Shown piece after piece: positions 1 to 9,543 of a stretch of 64,000 nt of DNA. Position 1 is the first letter of the stretch. Each line of letters opens with the position of its first letter. The notes under the pieces were generated by a model, which saw only the letters and a list, made by a program, of their open reading frames with translations, was not told the origin of the DNA and did not search any database. The stretch is from Streptomyces sp. CT34 (GTDB lineage: Bacteria > Actinomycetota > Actinomycetes > Streptomycetales > Streptomycetaceae). A program made the translations under genes and the position numbers. Location of the stretch: the NCBI RefSeq assembly GCF_000805335.1, contig NZ_KN708638.1, positions 2,260,566-2,324,565 on the forward strand, given 5' to 3'.

Positions 1-1330
1 CCAGGAAGGAGCGGTTGTCGTCGATCCGCGGCGACGAGTGGAACTCGGCCACCGGCCAGTGCCCGCATGTCCCGCCCTCCTCGGGCGGGGTCGGGATGCG
101 GTCGGTGACCCCGTCCGGGGCCAGGTGCAGCCCGTGCGGCGCGGCGTCCGGGGTGAGCAGGTCCCGCGTCGCGACCTCGGAGACCCACGGGGCGATCAGA
201 TAGCGCATCCAGCCGTTGCCGCGGCCGATCACCAGCCCGGCGCCGGAGGTGAGATCCGCGTTGTCGACCCGGGCGAAGTGCAGGGTGGGGGTGGCGCCTT
301 CGGGCTCGGCGTAGCGCACCAGCCGCTCGCCGTCGTGGAAGACGACCACCATGACGTTGTCGATCAGCCCCGCGTAGAGCAGCCGCGGCGGCTCGGCGGG
401 CGGCCGGGTGGAGGTGCCGGGGGTCGTGGTGATCCGGGCGTCGGCGGGCGGCGCGGCCCACACCCGCAGCGCCCGCGCCAGCAGTTCCCTGTTGCCCGCC
501 TCGCGGCCCCGCGGCGGCCAGGCGGTGAAGTCCACCCGCGCGGTCCTCGCCCACTGCTCGTTGGGGGTGCGCAGCAGCCGACCGGGGTCCAGGGCCTGCC
601 GGGCGGAGGGCGCGGCCCGGTCTCCCCCGGCGCCGAGGGGGAGCGCCACCGCGACCGTGCCCATCGCCAGGGCGGCCACCATCACGGCCGCCGCGCGCAC
701 CCGCTGGCGGCGGCGCAGCAGGTCCGTCGGCCGGGCCTGCACCGTGCAGGGGTCGAACTCCCCGGAGTTCAGCAGCGCCGCGGCCCGCGCCCCGGTCTGC
801 CGGTCCAGTTGCCCGGCCGCCCGCTGCGCCGCGTCCGGGTCCGCGACCCCGGCCCGCTCCAGTACGACGCGCGCCGCCGCCGCGTCCAGCCCCTCCAGAT
901 GCCACAGTCCCAGGGCGGCCCGCACGGGCGCCGGGACGGCCGACAGCGCCTGGTCCAGGGCGAGTTCGTCGGCGCCGCCGGCGCGCGGGAAGAGCCGCAG
1001 CCCCCAGACGAACGGCACCGGCGGCAGCAGCACGGCGAGCCCCTGGCGGTTCTCGTACGCCAGCGCCAGCTCCAGGGTCCGCCGGCGGACCAGGTCGTAG
1101 CCGGACCCGGCGTCGGCGCCGCGCTGGGCGGGCAGCGCACCGGCCGGGCGGCGCAGTCCGGGCCGCGGCAGCGCCCGCTGCACCAGCCCGTGCGCGGTCA
1201 GCACCTTGCGGTGGCGGCCCATTGACGGCGGCAGCACGAGATAGGCGAGGCGGACGAGCCGTGGGTAGTGCTCGACGATGGCCGCCTCGGCGCGTTCGAC
1301 GTCGGCCCGGGTTCGTTCGTCCATGGGCAT
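1..1330 (-). CDS. sigma-like/TM/exported-domain protein (3' end outside window)
   Basis: The frame stays open from an ATG at 1330 to the window edge, so the C-terminus is missing. The first about 190 residues look like a sigma-factor-type helical region: an N-terminal segment with EHYPRLVRLAYLVLPP and a later segment with LDQALSAVPAPVRAALG and an acidic helix like sigma region 4. A basic stretch (LLRRRQRVRA) then leads into one hydrophobic segment (AAAVMVAALAMGTVAVALPL), followed by a long domain that should lie outside the membrane. The gene at 50057-52051 is clearly its paralog: N-terminus, membrane segment and exported domain all correspond. The function is unknown. I infer a membrane-anchored regulator whose DNA- or RNAP-binding part may be degenerate. 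Confidence 0.75.
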   Translation of the reverse strand, partial: MPMDERTRADVERAEAAIVEHYPRLVRLAYLVLPPSMGRHRKVLTAHGLVQRALPRPGLRRPAGALPAQRGADAGSGYDLVRRRTLELALAYENRQGLAVLLPPVPFVWGLRLFPRAGGADELALDQALSAVPAPVRAALGLWHLEGLDAAAARVVLERAGVADPDAAQRAAGQLDRQTGARAAALLNSGEFDPCTVQARPTDLLRRRQRVRAAAVMVAALAMGTVAVALPLGAGGDRAAPSARQALDPGRLLRTPNEQWARTARVDFTAWPPRGREAGNRELLARALRVWAAPPADARITTTPGTSTRPPAEPPRLLYAGLIDNVMVVVFHDGERLVRYAEPEGATPTLHFARVDNADLTSGAGLVIGRGNGWMRYLIAPWVSEVATRDLLTPDAAPHGLHLAPDGVTDRIPTPPEEGGTCGHWPVAEFHSSPRIDDNRSFL

Positions 1331-1541
1331 GGCTGAAAAGCGCCCTTCGCGAAATGGGGAGTGCGGTGGGGGAACTGGAGGATCTGCCGGCGTTGCAAGC
1401 CGCACAACGAGGGAAGCTTGGCACGGTCACCCGGCCGATCCCCGCTCCCGACACCACGGTTCACCGGACCGGGCAACGCCCCGCAGCATCCGGGGGACTC
1501 CGCGTGCGGGCCGGGTCGGCAGGGCGGATCCTGGAGCGGTG

Positions 1542-2060
1542 ATGGACGAGACGGAGTTCTGGGAACTGGTCGACGGTTCCCGCGAGGTCGCCGGGGGCGA
1601 CCCCGAGGACCAGGCCGACGCCCTGGTCGACAAGCTGCTCGGGCTCGGCCCGGACGACGTCGTGGACTTCGCCCGCCACTTCGAGGCCCGCTACAACCGG
1701 GCGTACGCCTGGGACCTGTGGGCCGCCGCCGCGCTGCTGCTGGACGGCGCGAGCGACGACGCCTTCGACTCCTTCCGCTGCTGGCTGATCGGCCAGGGCC
1801 GGCACGTCTTCGAGGGCGCGCTGCACGACCCGGACCAGCTCGCCGGTCTGCTGGACGACTTCGACGAGGAGGTGGACGGCGACGCCGAGGATCTGGGCTA
1901 TGCGGCCGACGAGGCGTACGAGCAGCTGACCGGCGCCGAGATGCCCGATCTGGGCCTGCCCCCGGCGCCGCCCGAACCCCTCGGCACCTACGTGGACTTC
2001 GAGGACGACGCGGCGCTGGCCGAGCGCTTCCCCCGCCTCTGGGAACGCTTCCGGGAGTAG
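1542..2060 (+). CDS. DUF4240-like protein
   Basis: This is a 172-residue acidic cytoplasmic protein. It begins MDETEFWELVDGSREVAGGD, with the helical pattern and the FRCWLIGQG segment typical of DUF4240 proteins, which are small stand-alone actinobacterial proteins of unknown function. I chose the ATG at 1542 because the conserved part begins exactly there. The frame is open further upstream, but that stretch reads across the divergent promoter region of the preceding minus-strand gene. There are no membrane segments. The gene runs alone, divergent from the sigma-like gene and upstream of the epimerase. Family assignment rests on the remembered sequence pattern, so it is moderately sure. No role can be given. 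Confidence 0.7.
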   Translation: MDETEFWELVDGSREVAGGDPEDQADALVDKLLGLGPDDVVDFARHFEARYNRAYAWDLWAAAALLLDGASDDAFDSFRCWLIGQGRHVFEGALHDPDQLAGLLDDFDEEVDGDAEDLGYAADEAYEQLTGAEMPDLGLPPAPPEPLGTYVDFEDDAALAERFPRLWERFRE

Positions 2061-2137
2061 GGACCGTCCGCCGGGCCGTGGCCCGGTCGGCCATCTCACC
2101 GCGCGCGTCGGCCGCCGACTGCGGGCAGTATGGCCCC

Positions 2138-3031
2138 ATGCGCATCGCGATCACCGGCTCGACCGGTCTCATCGGCACGGCCCTCGTACGGTCCCTGCGC
2201 ACGGACGGCCACGACGTCGTCCGGCTCGTCCGCCGGGCGCCGCGGGCGGCCGGCGAGGTGCGCTGGGACCCCGAGGGGCAGCAGGTCGACACCGCCGGGC
2301 TGGCCGGCTGCGAGGCGGTGGTCCACCTCGCCGGCGCGGGCGTCGCCGACCACCGCTGGACCGCCGCGTACAAGCAGCGGATCCGCGACAGCCGGGTGCA
2401 CGGCACCCGCACCCTGGCCACCGCGCTGGCCTCGATGGACACCCCGCCGCGGGTCTTCGTCTCCGGCAGCGCGATCGGCTACTACGGCGACACCGGCGAC
2501 CGGCGCACGGACGAGAGCGGGCCGGCCGGCCACGGCTTCCTGCCGGAGGTCTGCGTGGACTGGGAGGAAGCCGCCCGGCCCGCCCCGGACGCCGGCATCC
2601 GGACGGTCTTCGCCCGTACCGGACTCGTCGTGGCGCGCTCGGGCGGGGCCTGGGGGCGGCTGTTCCCGATCTTCCGGATGGGGCTGGGCGGCCGGCTCGG
2701 CGACGGCAGCCAGTACTGGAGCTTCATCTCCCTCCAGGACCACATCGCGGCACTGCGCCACCTCGTCACCACCGAGGAGCTGTCCGGCCCGGTCAACCTC
2801 ACCGCGCCGGAGCCGGTCACCAACCGCGAGGTGACGGCGGTGATGGGCCATGTCCTGCACCGCCCCACGCTCTTCACCGTCCCGGCGCCGGTGCTGCGGC
2901 TGGTACTGGGCGAGTTCGCCGAGGACGTGCTGGGCAGTCAGCGGATCGTCCCGCGGCGGCTGCTGGACTCCGGTTTCGGCTTCGCGCACCCGCGGATCAT
3001 CGACGCCGTGCGGGCCGCACAGCAGTCGTAG
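2138..3031 (+). CDS. TIGR01777-type NAD(P)-dependent epimerase
   Basis: The protein has 297 residues and the normal length for the family. The N-terminal Rossmann motif is ITGSTGLIG (residues 4-12), then VVHLAGAGVAD and the SGSAIGYYG segment carrying the catalytic-type Tyr of extended short-chain dehydrogenases. A DUF1731-like C-terminal segment has GSQRIVPRRLLDSGF near the end. Family members (YfcH/SULA) bind NADP, but no physiological substrate is firmly known. The ATG at 2138 is chosen because the Rossmann strand begins at once. In Streptomyces this gene commonly sits just upstream of lipB-lipA, as here. Its TAG stop shares its G with the first base of an inverted-repeat element. Confidence 0.88.
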   Translation: MRIAITGSTGLIGTALVRSLRTDGHDVVRLVRRAPRAAGEVRWDPEGQQVDTAGLAGCEAVVHLAGAGVADHRWTAAYKQRIRDSRVHGTRTLATALASMDTPPRVFVSGSAIGYYGDTGDRRTDESGPAGHGFLPEVCVDWEEAARPAPDAGIRTVFARTGLVVARSGGAWGRLFPIFRMGLGGRLGDGSQYWSFISLQDHIAALRHLVTTEELSGPVNLTAPEPVTNREVTAVMGHVLHRPTLFTVPAPVLRLVLGEFAEDVLGSQRIVPRRLLDSGFGFAHPRIIDAVRAAQQS

Positions 3032-3143
3032 GCCCTGTCGTCAAACTCCCGTCGTCCGCCCGAAGGGCGGGCCGGGCGGCGTCCGGTGCGTGCTCTCGGC
3101 GTGCCGGGCGTCGGCGGGCAGGCGGGAGTTCGACGACAGGACC
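3031..3143. repeat. MITE-like inverted-repeat element, copy A
   Basis: This 113-bp element has near-perfect terminal inverted repeats: the left end reads GGCCCTGTCGTCAAACTCCC and the right end, reversed, GGTCCTGTCGTCGAACTCCC. It contains no ORF of its own. The same ends and interior occur inverted at 46672-46909. It begins at the third base of the upstream stop codon, so the element supplies the G of TAG. This fits a small non-autonomous transposable element. Its hairpin could also act as a terminator. Confidence 0.75.
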
Positions 3144-3320
3144 CAGCAGCGCCCGTACGGACCTCGTGGCGCAGGGCGCGCCGGTGCGCCCCCGGGGCGC
3201 CCCTGTCGGCCGCGCCGCCGGCTCCCTACGGTCCTCGGACAGACCGCTCGGCATCCCCGGCGGCAGTACCGGGCAGGAAAACGGGTGCGCCGCCGCTGGG
3301 ACCGACATCGGGAGGGGCAT

Positions 3321-4595
3321 GTGCTGCGCACCGCATCGGCCGTGGACGTCGTCATCGTGGGAGCCGGCCCGGCCGGTCTCGCCGCGGCCCGCCATCTGAC
3401 CGGGGCCGGAGTCTCGGTCACCGTCCTGGAGGCCGGGCCGCGGATCGGCGGCCGGTCCGCCACCGACGAGCTCGACGGCTTCCGGCTGGACCGCTGCGGC
3501 CGTCCACTGGCCGTCTCCCCGGCGGCGCTGCGCCGTACGCCGGGACTGGGCGAGCTGTCGCTGCGCCCGTTCGCGTCCGGGCTGACCCTCCACAACGGCC
3601 AGCGGTCGCAGCGGATCAGCCCGCTGCGGTGCACAAGGGGCGCACTGTCCGCAGCACGCGCCCTCTCGCGCGCCGACCGCCGTACGGACCGGGCCGCCGC
3701 CGCTGCCCCGTCCGCCGACCGCTCCGTCTGCGACGCGCTGGCCGGCCGCCCGGCCTTCCCGCCGCGCACCCACGACACGTTCCTGCGACCGCTGCTGGGC
3801 GCGCTGCTCTGCGATCCGCGGCTGCGGGTCTCCAGCCGGGGCGCCGCCCAGGTGCTGCGCGCCTTCGCGGAGGGGCGGCTCGCGCTGCCCGCCGGCGGCG
3901 CCTCGGCCATCCCGGAGCTGCTGGCGGCCGGTCTGCCGCCCGGTACGGTCCGGACGTCGGTCCAGGTCACCTCCGTCGCCACCAACGGCGTCAGCACCCG
4001 CGAGCACGGCCGGATACCCTGCCGGGCGGTGCTGGTGGCGACCGGCGCACGCGACGCCGCCGAACTGCTGCCGGGGCTGCGGCTGCCCGCCTTCCACCCG
4101 GTGACCGTGCTGCACCACACCGCGGGTGTCCCCGCCGGGACCCGCGGCGCGCCCTGCCGGGACACCGCGCTGATCCTGCCGGCGGACGGCCCCGTCGGCT
4201 TCAGCTACCTCGCCGGCGCCATCGACCCGTCCCGTACGCCGCCGGGCCGGACGCTGATCACCACCGCCGTGCTGGGCCCCGCCGCCGGGCTGCCGGTCTC
4301 CGTCCTCGACAAGACCGTACGGCCGCAGCTCGACCGGATCCACGGCGCGCGGACCGACGACTGGCAACTACTGACGGCCCATCACAATCCGTACGCGGTA
4401 CCGGCGATGCCCGCACCGCACGATCCGCAGCGCACCGTGCGGCTGCTCGCCGGACTCTACGTCTGCGGCGACCACCGCGACACCAGCACCCTCCAGGGCG
4501 CCCTCCGCTCCGGCCGTCGGGCCGCCCGCGCACTGCTCCAGGACCTCGGCCTCCCCGCCCACCCGGCACCGGACCCCGTCCGGGCGGCGGCGTAG
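3321..4595 (+). CDS. FAD-dependent oxidoreductase (amine oxidase-like)
   Basis: This 424-residue flavoprotein has an N-terminal dinucleotide-binding motif VVIVGAGPAGLAAARHL (about residues 10-26), then an acidic strand end (VLEAGPRIGGRS), the GG-R-S pattern of amine-oxidase-type flavin enzymes. A second FAD-contacting segment lies at the C-terminus (LYVCGDHRDTSTLQGALRSG). The GTG start at 3321 follows GGAGGGG at 3311-3317, a good ribosome-binding site. No signal peptide or membrane segment is evident. The substrate cannot be told from the sequence. Phytoene-desaturase-like or protoporphyrinogen-oxidase-like relatives share this layout, but there are no carotenoid or haem genes beside it. Confidence 0.85.
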   Translation: MLRTASAVDVVIVGAGPAGLAAARHLTGAGVSVTVLEAGPRIGGRSATDELDGFRLDRCGRPLAVSPAALRRTPGLGELSLRPFASGLTLHNGQRSQRISPLRCTRGALSAARALSRADRRTDRAAAAAPSADRSVCDALAGRPAFPPRTHDTFLRPLLGALLCDPRLRVSSRGAAQVLRAFAEGRLALPAGGASAIPELLAAGLPPGTVRTSVQVTSVATNGVSTREHGRIPCRAVLVATGARDAAELLPGLRLPAFHPVTVLHHTAGVPAGTRGAPCRDTALILPADGPVGFSYLAGAIDPSRTPPGRTLITTAVLGPAAGLPVSVLDKTVRPQLDRIHGARTDDWQLLTAHHNPYAVPAMPAPHDPQRTVRLLAGLYVCGDHRDTSTLQGALRSGRRAARALLQDLGLPAHPAPDPVRAAA

Positions 4596-4670
4596 GGCCC
4601 CGCGCCCCGGTCCGCCGTCCCGGCCCGCGCCCGGCCGTTCGCGACGGCGTGGTCAGCCTGTCAGCGTGGT

Positions 4671-6128
4671 TCAGCCCAGTGCCGCCACCCGGTCCCGGTA
4701 CCCGCGCACCGCCGCCGCGTCCCGGTACGGCTCCAAGCGGCGCTCGAAGTCCCGCACGTACTCATGGGCCCGCACGGAGCGCATCTCGGACGCCTGGAGG
4801 GCCGCCTCGGCACCCAGGGTGCACGCCTGCTCCAGCTCGCCCAGGCCCAGCCGCGCGGTGGCCAGCACCACCCGGCAGAAGAGCCGGCTGCGGGCGAAGC
4901 CGGCGGCGCGCAGCTGGAGGGAGCGCTCGGCGTGCTGGGAGGCGGCGCGGTACTGCTGGAGATCGCGGTGGCAGTGCGCCAGCTCGTCGGCGAGCTGGGC
5001 CTCGTCGAAGAACCGCGCCCAGTACGGGGTCTCGTCGCCGGGGCGGGCGCTCTCCAGCGCGCGTTCGGCGCGGGCCAGCGCGGCGGTGCAGGCCCGGACC
5101 TCGTTCAGGATGCCGTGGCCGCGCGCCTCGGCGGCGTGCAGCAGCGCCTGGACGGTGGGCGGGGCACTGCCGCCGATACCCTGCTGGGCGACCCGCGCCA
5201 GCTGGACGGCCTCCCTGCCGTGGCCCAGATAGACGGCCTGCCGGCTCATCGTCACCAGGACGTAGGATCCGTACGCCCGGTCGCCGGCGGCCTGGGAGAG
5301 CCGCAGGGCCTGGACGAAGTACCGCTGCGCCAGCCCGTGCGCGGCGATGTCGTACGAGGTCCAGCCGGCCAGCCGGGTCAGATCGGCGGCGGCGGCGAAC
5401 AGCCGCCGGCCGGTGGCCTCCCCGTACGTGCCGCGGAGCATCGGCTCGGCCTCGTGCTCCAGATACCGCACCAGGGCCTGCCGGGCGTGGCCGCCGCCGT
5501 AGGCGTGGTCGAGGGCGCGGAACAGTTCGCCGACCGAGCGCAGCGCCGCGATGTCCCCGGAGGAGACCCGGCCGCCCTGGGCGCGGTCGACGCGGTCGGT
5601 CCCCCGCTGCCGGGGCACCGAGATCCGGCCGCCCTGGAGGGGCACCCGCTCCACGGCGTCGGCGGCCGGCTCCCCATGCGCGACGCGCTCGTCGGGGCGG
5701 CCGATCAGCCAGTCCCGGCTGGGCACCACCAGCCCGGCCGGGGTGAAGGCGATCTTGCGGAGCTCGGCGTGGCTGCCGGAGTCCTTGCGCCACAGCCCGC
5801 TGACGATGTCCACCGCCTCGCTGGGGGTCGAGGCGAATTCGAGCCCGGCGTACACCGGCGCGCAGGCGTCCAGGCCGAGGTCCTGCGCGGACAGCCGGCG
5901 CCCCAGCCGGCGGGTGAACACCTCCGCGATCAGTGCCGGGGTGGTTCCTCTCGGCTGCTGGCCGCGCAGCCAGCGGGTCACCGAGGTCTTGTCGTAGCGC
6001 AGGTCGAGGCCGTGCTCGATACCGAGCTGATCAACCCGTCTGGCCAGCCCTGCGTTGGAGAAGCCCGCCTCGGCGATGAGCGCGGCCAGCTGGCGGTTGG
6101 GCGTGTGGTGCGGGGGTCGTTCCGTCAT
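4671..6128 (-). CDS. HTH/TPR-type transcriptional regulator
   Basis: The protein has 485 residues. Residues about 10-65 form a helix-turn-helix-like region (LAALIAEAGFSNAGLARRVD, then SVTRWLRGQQPRGTTP). A long alpha-helical tail resembles tetratricopeptide repeats (RRLFAAAADLTRLAGWTSYD, AQRYFVQALRLSQAAGDRAY). This architecture is common among Streptomyces regulators, and the same family recurs at 29381-30736. The ATG at 6128 was preferred over upstream starts because an AGGAG lies about 10 bases before it. The gene is divergent from lipB with a 300-bp region between. In related genomes it keeps this place beside lipB, but I see no direct evidence that it controls lipoylation. Confidence 0.8.
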   Translation of the reverse strand: MTERPPHHTPNRQLAALIAEAGFSNAGLARRVDQLGIEHGLDLRYDKTSVTRWLRGQQPRGTTPALIAEVFTRRLGRRLSAQDLGLDACAPVYAGLEFASTPSEAVDIVSGLWRKDSGSHAELRKIAFTPAGLVVPSRDWLIGRPDERVAHGEPAADAVERVPLQGGRISVPRQRGTDRVDRAQGGRVSSGDIAALRSVGELFRALDHAYGGGHARQALVRYLEHEAEPMLRGTYGEATGRRLFAAAADLTRLAGWTSYDIAAHGLAQRYFVQALRLSQAAGDRAYGSYVLVTMSRQAVYLGHGREAVQLARVAQQGIGGSAPPTVQALLHAAEARGHGILNEVRACTAALARAERALESARPGDETPYWARFFDEAQLADELAHCHRDLQQYRAASQHAERSLQLRAAGFARSRLFCRVVLATARLGLGELEQACTLGAEAALQASEMRSVRAHEYVRDFERRLEPYRDAAAVRGYRDRVAALG

Positions 6129-6440
6129 CAGCTTTACCGGTCTCCTGCCTTCCGGGCCGGGCCGCCGGGCTCGACTGACCCTGTCCGGCATGCTCTTCGC
6201 CCTTGTGGAACGGCGTGAATGTAACGGCCTTCGGCGCCGTTCTCGCGGCCTGCGCCCCGCGTTCATCCGATCGTGTGAGCAGGGCACGGGCGCGTCGAGG
6301 GACCGGGCGGCGCACCGGCCGCCTGCGGGGGGCGCATACGGCGGCCGTACAGTGGCAGGGGCGCGGGAGACACCGGAAGTGCATCAGAAGTGGCATCAAC
6401 GTCGCAGTGAACTGCGACAGAGGTTCGAAGAGGAGCTGCC

Positions 6441-7265
6441 GTGACTGCGATCTCTCGGGGGGAGACCCCCGCACCCGAGGGGCTGCGCTTTGTGCACCTG
6501 GGCTTCGGGGCGGACGCCGTCGAGTACGAGTCGGCGTGGCAGGAGCAGCGGCGGATCCACGCCGCCCGGTTCGCCGACGAGGTCCCCGACACCTGTCTCC
6601 TCCTGGAGCACCAGGCCGTCTACACGGCGGGCCGGCGCACCTCCGACGACGAGCGCCCGTTGGACGGCACCCCGGTCGTCGACGTGGACCGCGGCGGGAA
6701 GATCACCTGGCACGGCCCCGGCCAGCTGGTGGGCTACCCCATCCAGAAGCTGCCGCGCCCGGTCGACGTGGTCGCACACGTCCGCCGCCTGGAGGAGGCG
6801 CTGATCCGGGTCTGCGCCGAGTTCGGCGTCGAGGCCACCCGGGTCGAGGGGCGCAGCGGGGTATGGGTCCTGGGCGACGCCATCGCCGCGGCCGGGGAGC
6901 GGGCCGCGCCGGGCGGCCTCCAGCTGGACTTCGCCCCGCGCACCGCCGACGAGCTCTTCGACCCGCGGCTGAACGGCCCCGAGTACGCGCCGTCCAACGC
7001 CGGCCAGCGCCGCGAGGACCGCAAGCTCGCCGCGATCGGCATCCGCGTCGCCAAGGGCGTCACCATGCACGGCTTCGCGCTGAACGTGAACCCGGACAAC
7101 ACCTCGTTCGACAAGATCGTGCCGTGCGGCATCCGGGACGCCGGGGTCGCCTCGCTCGCCGGCGAGCTGGGCCGCCAGATCACCATCGCCGAGGTCCTGC
7201 CGGTCGCCGAGAAGCACCTGCGGGACGTCCTGGAGAACGCCGAGCTCCTCCCCCGCGCGGTCTGA
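6441..7265 (+). CDS. lipB: octanoyltransferase LipB
   Basis: LipB transfers octanoyl from acyl carrier protein to the lipoyl domains of 2-oxoacid dehydrogenases and GcvH, the first step of lipoate synthesis, in the cytoplasm. The 274-residue protein has the [17 protein letters not shown] block of the family. The thioester-forming Cys is at about residue 229 (IVPCGIRD) and the partner Lys at about 195 ([10 protein letters not shown]). A GTG start at 6441 follows GAAGAGGAG. lipA follows after 149 bp on the same strand, the usual pair. An insertion around residues 140-170 ([19 protein letters not shown]) is also seen in other streptomycete enzymes as I recall them. Confidence 0.97.
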   Translation: MTAISRGETPAPEGLRFVHLGFGADAVEYESAWQEQRRIHAARFADEVPDTCLLLEHQAVYTAGRRTSDDERPLDGTPVVDVDRGGKITWHGPGQLVGYPIQKLPRPVDVVAHVRRLEEALIRVCAEFGVEATRVEGRSGVWVLGDAIAAAGERAAPGGLQLDFAPRTADELFDPRLNGPEYAPSNAGQRREDRKLAAIGIRVAKGVTMHGFALNVNPDNTSFDKIVPCGIRDAGVASLAGELGRQITIAEVLPVAEKHLRDVLENAELLPRAV

Positions 7266-7414
7266 GCCCGCCGCCCTCACCCCGCGGTCACCACCGCGGG
7301 AATGCCGTCCTCCCGTCCGAGGTTGGCCCTGCACCACCCGCACGTGGATTTGCGTGCGAATTGACGGGCGTACCCTGGTGTACGCCGAAGAATCGAAGTT
7401 GTTAGGGAGCCGAC

Positions 7415-8389
7415 GTGTCCGCAGTCGCACCCGACGGTCAGTCAATGCCGAAGCCCGACGGCCGGCGATTGCTGCGCCTTGAGGTCCGCAACAGCCAGAC
7501 CCCCATCGAGCGCAAGCCCGAGTGGATCAAGACCCGGGCGAAGATGGGTCCCGAGTACAACCACCTCCAGGGCCTGGTCAAGAGCGAGGGGCTGCACACG
7601 GTCTGCCAGGAGGCGGGCTGTCCCAACATCTTCGAGTGCTGGGAGGACCGCGAGGCGACCTTCCTCATCGGTGGTGACCAGTGCACCCGCCGCTGCGACT
7701 TCTGCCAGATCGACACCGGCAAGCCGCAGGCACTGGACCGCGACGAGCCCCGCCGGGTCGCCGAGTCCGTGCAGACCATGGGCCTGAAGTACGCCACGAT
7801 CACCGGCGTCGCCCGCGACGACCTGGAGGACGGCGGCGCCTGGCTCTACGCCGAGACCGTCCGGCAGATCCACGCCGCGATGCCCGACACCGGCGTCGAG
7901 CTGCTGATCCCCGACTTCAACGCGGTCCCCGAGCAGCTCGCCGAGGTCTTCTCCTCCCGCCCGGAGGTGCTGGCCCACAACGTCGAGACGGTCCCGCGGA
8001 TCTTCAAGCGGATCCGCCCCGGCTTCCGCTACGAGCGGTCGCTGGAGGTCATCACCAAGTCCCGCGAGGCCGGCCTGGTCACCAAGTCCAACCTGATCCT
8101 GGGCATGGGCGAGACCCGCGAGGAGATCAGCCAGGCGCTCCAGGACCTCCACGACGCGGGCTGCGAGCTGATCACGATCACCCAGTACCTCCGCCCGTCG
8201 GTGCGCCACCACCCCATCGAGCGCTGGGTCAAGCCCGCCGAGTTCGTGGAGCTCAAGGAGGAGGCCGAGGAGATCGGCTACGCCGGTGTCATGTCCGGCC
8301 CGCTGGTCCGCTCCTCGTACCGCGCCGGCCGCCTTTACCAGCAGGCCATCGAGCGGCGCGAGGTCGAGGCGTCCAGTCAGGCGGTTTGA
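7415..8389 (+). CDS. lipA: lipoyl synthase LipA
   Basis: LipA is a radical-SAM enzyme that inserts two sulfurs into octanoyl groups to give lipoyl cofactors. The 324-residue protein shows both iron-sulfur cluster signatures: the auxiliary cluster CX4CX5C (Cys64, 69, 75) and the radical-SAM cluster CX3CX2C (Cys90, 94, 97, in CTRRCDFC). The C-terminal [10 protein letters not shown] segment carries the Ser of the RSSY motif that ligates the auxiliary cluster. The start is GTG at 7415. It lies directly downstream of lipB and probably has its own promoter in the 149-bp gap. Length and motifs are complete. Confidence 0.98.
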   Translation: MSAVAPDGQSMPKPDGRRLLRLEVRNSQTPIERKPEWIKTRAKMGPEYNHLQGLVKSEGLHTVCQEAGCPNIFECWEDREATFLIGGDQCTRRCDFCQIDTGKPQALDRDEPRRVAESVQTMGLKYATITGVARDDLEDGGAWLYAETVRQIHAAMPDTGVELLIPDFNAVPEQLAEVFSSRPEVLAHNVETVPRIFKRIRPGFRYERSLEVITKSREAGLVTKSNLILGMGETREEISQALQDLHDAGCELITITQYLRPSVRHHPIERWVKPAEFVELKEEAEEIGYAGVMSGPLVRSSYRAGRLYQQAIERREVEASSQAV

Positions 8390-8433
8390 GGCGCTCAGCG
8401 CGCCATCTTGTGAATCGTGGCACATGCTGAGAG

Positions 8434-8478
8434 GACGCGGCCCGCACTCCCCCAGGCTGGAGGGCGTGGGGGCCGCGT
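8434..8478. terminator. probable lipA terminator
   Basis: An imperfect GC-rich inverted repeat has outer arms GACGCGGCCC and GGGCCGCGTC, about 45 bp downstream of the lipA stop. The inner arms match only partly, so terminator function is inferred from position and stem strength. Confidence 0.45.
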
Positions 8479-8612
8479 CAACGTTTCATAGGTGTTTGAC
8501 CGGCAGGTCATCCGTTGGTAACACCCTTCGGTGACGATGGATGCACGCACCGCTAGACACCTCCCACGCGTACCGCCCCTGCCTGTCCGATCGTCAGAGG
8601 GAGACCATCACC

Positions 8613-8828
8613 ATGGAGGCCGCGCAGCTCCGCGCCACCGCCCGCCCCATCCCCTCCGTCACCGGTGCACTGCGTGCCGTCGAGGCCGTCCTGCTGGCCG
8701 GCGGCCAGCGGACCGCCCGCCGCAACGCCTGGACGTCGGTCCTGGAGGACCGCCGCCGCGCCAAGGACCGGAACGACGCCCAGTACGTACTGGAGGCCGC
8801 GGCGACCAGCCGTCCGCACGCCACGTAA
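8613..8828 (+). CDS. conserved small Streptomyces protein
   Basis: This 71-residue basic, helical protein starts MEAAQLRATARPIPSVTGAL and contains RTARRNAWTSVLEDRRRAKD. A small protein of this kind is regularly found between lipA and the DUF4191 gene in Streptomyces. I take the ATG at 8613 because GAGGGAGA precedes it at normal spacing; an upstream ATG in the same frame at 8541 lacks this. No known domain or membrane segment is present, and the function is unknown. Confidence 0.7.
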   Translation: MEAAQLRATARPIPSVTGALRAVEAVLLAGGQRTARRNAWTSVLEDRRRAKDRNDAQYVLEAAATSRPHAT

Positions 8829-8838
8829 ACTTCGCTGT

Positions 8839-9543
8839 ATGGCGAGGAAGGCAAACTCAGACGGCGCTGCCGGCGCTGAGAACCCCGGGCGACTGAAGCA
8901 GATCGCCCTGACCTACAAGATGACCCGTCGGGTCGACTCCAAGGTCGGTCTAATCGTCGCTGGCGTGGGCATCGTCGTATTCGGCGTTCTCCTCGCCATC
9001 GGCTTCGCGATCGGCCACCCCATCTACGCGGGCGTCCTGGGCTTCGTCCTGGCCTTCCTCGCGATGGCGATCGTCTTCGGGCGGCGCGCCGAGCGGGCGG
9101 CCTTCGGGCAGATGGAAGGCCAGCCCGGCGCGGCGGCGGCGGTCCTGGAGAACGTCGGCCGCGGCTGGACGATCACCCCGGCGGTCGCGATGAACCGCAG
9201 CCAGGACGTGGTCCACCGGGCCGTCGGCAAGGCCGGCATCGTGCTGGTCGGCGAGGGCAACCCGAACCGGCTGCGCGGCCTGCTGGCCGCCGAGAAGAAG
9301 CGGATGGCGCGCACCGTCGCCGACGCCCCGGTGCACGACGTCATCGTCGGCGACGGCGAGGGCCAGGTCCCGCTCAAGAAGCTGCGGACCCACCTGCTGA
9401 AGCTGCCGCGCGTGCTGCCCGGCGCCCAGGTGACCGCGGTCAACGACCGGCTGCGCGCGCTGGGCGACCTGATGAGCAACATGCCGGTGCCGAAGGGCCC
9501 GATTCCCGGACGTGGCCTTCGCGGTCGCTCGCCGCGAGGATGA
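8839..9543 (+). CDS. DUF4191 membrane protein with replaced C-terminus
   Basis: The N-terminal basic region (LKQIALTYKMTRRVDSKVGL) is followed by two adjacent membrane segments at about residues 38-75 (IVAGVGIVVFGVLLAIGF, then YAGVLGFVLAFLAMAIVFG) and a cytoplasmic domain. This matches DUF4191, a conserved actinobacterial family of unknown role that neighbours lipA. After MSNMPVPKGP the frame runs into foreign sequence (IPGRGLRGRSPRG) and stops at 9543. The expected end (a KGPMPKGMRMPKGG-type basic tail) is found in a matching frame at 18166-18215 with the native terminator behind it. The gene is therefore probably functional with an altered tail of about 13 residues created by island integration. 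Confidence 0.87.
   Translation: MARKANSDGAAGAENPGRLKQIALTYKMTRRVDSKVGLIVAGVGIVVFGVLLAIGFAIGHPIYAGVLGFVLAFLAMAIVFGRRAERAAFGQMEGQPGAAAAVLENVGRGWTITPAVAMNRSQDVVHRAVGKAGIVLVGEGNPNRLRGLLAAEKKRMARTVADAPVHDVIVGDGEGQVPLKKLRTHLLKLPRVLPGAQVTAVNDRLRALGDLMSNMPVPKGPIPGRGLRGRSPRG

Noticed and set aside
3086..5746. An 886-codon plus-strand open frame
   Set aside because: It overlaps the FAD oxidoreductase and the HTH/TPR regulator, and its product is an Arg/Pro/Gly-rich shadow of real genes.
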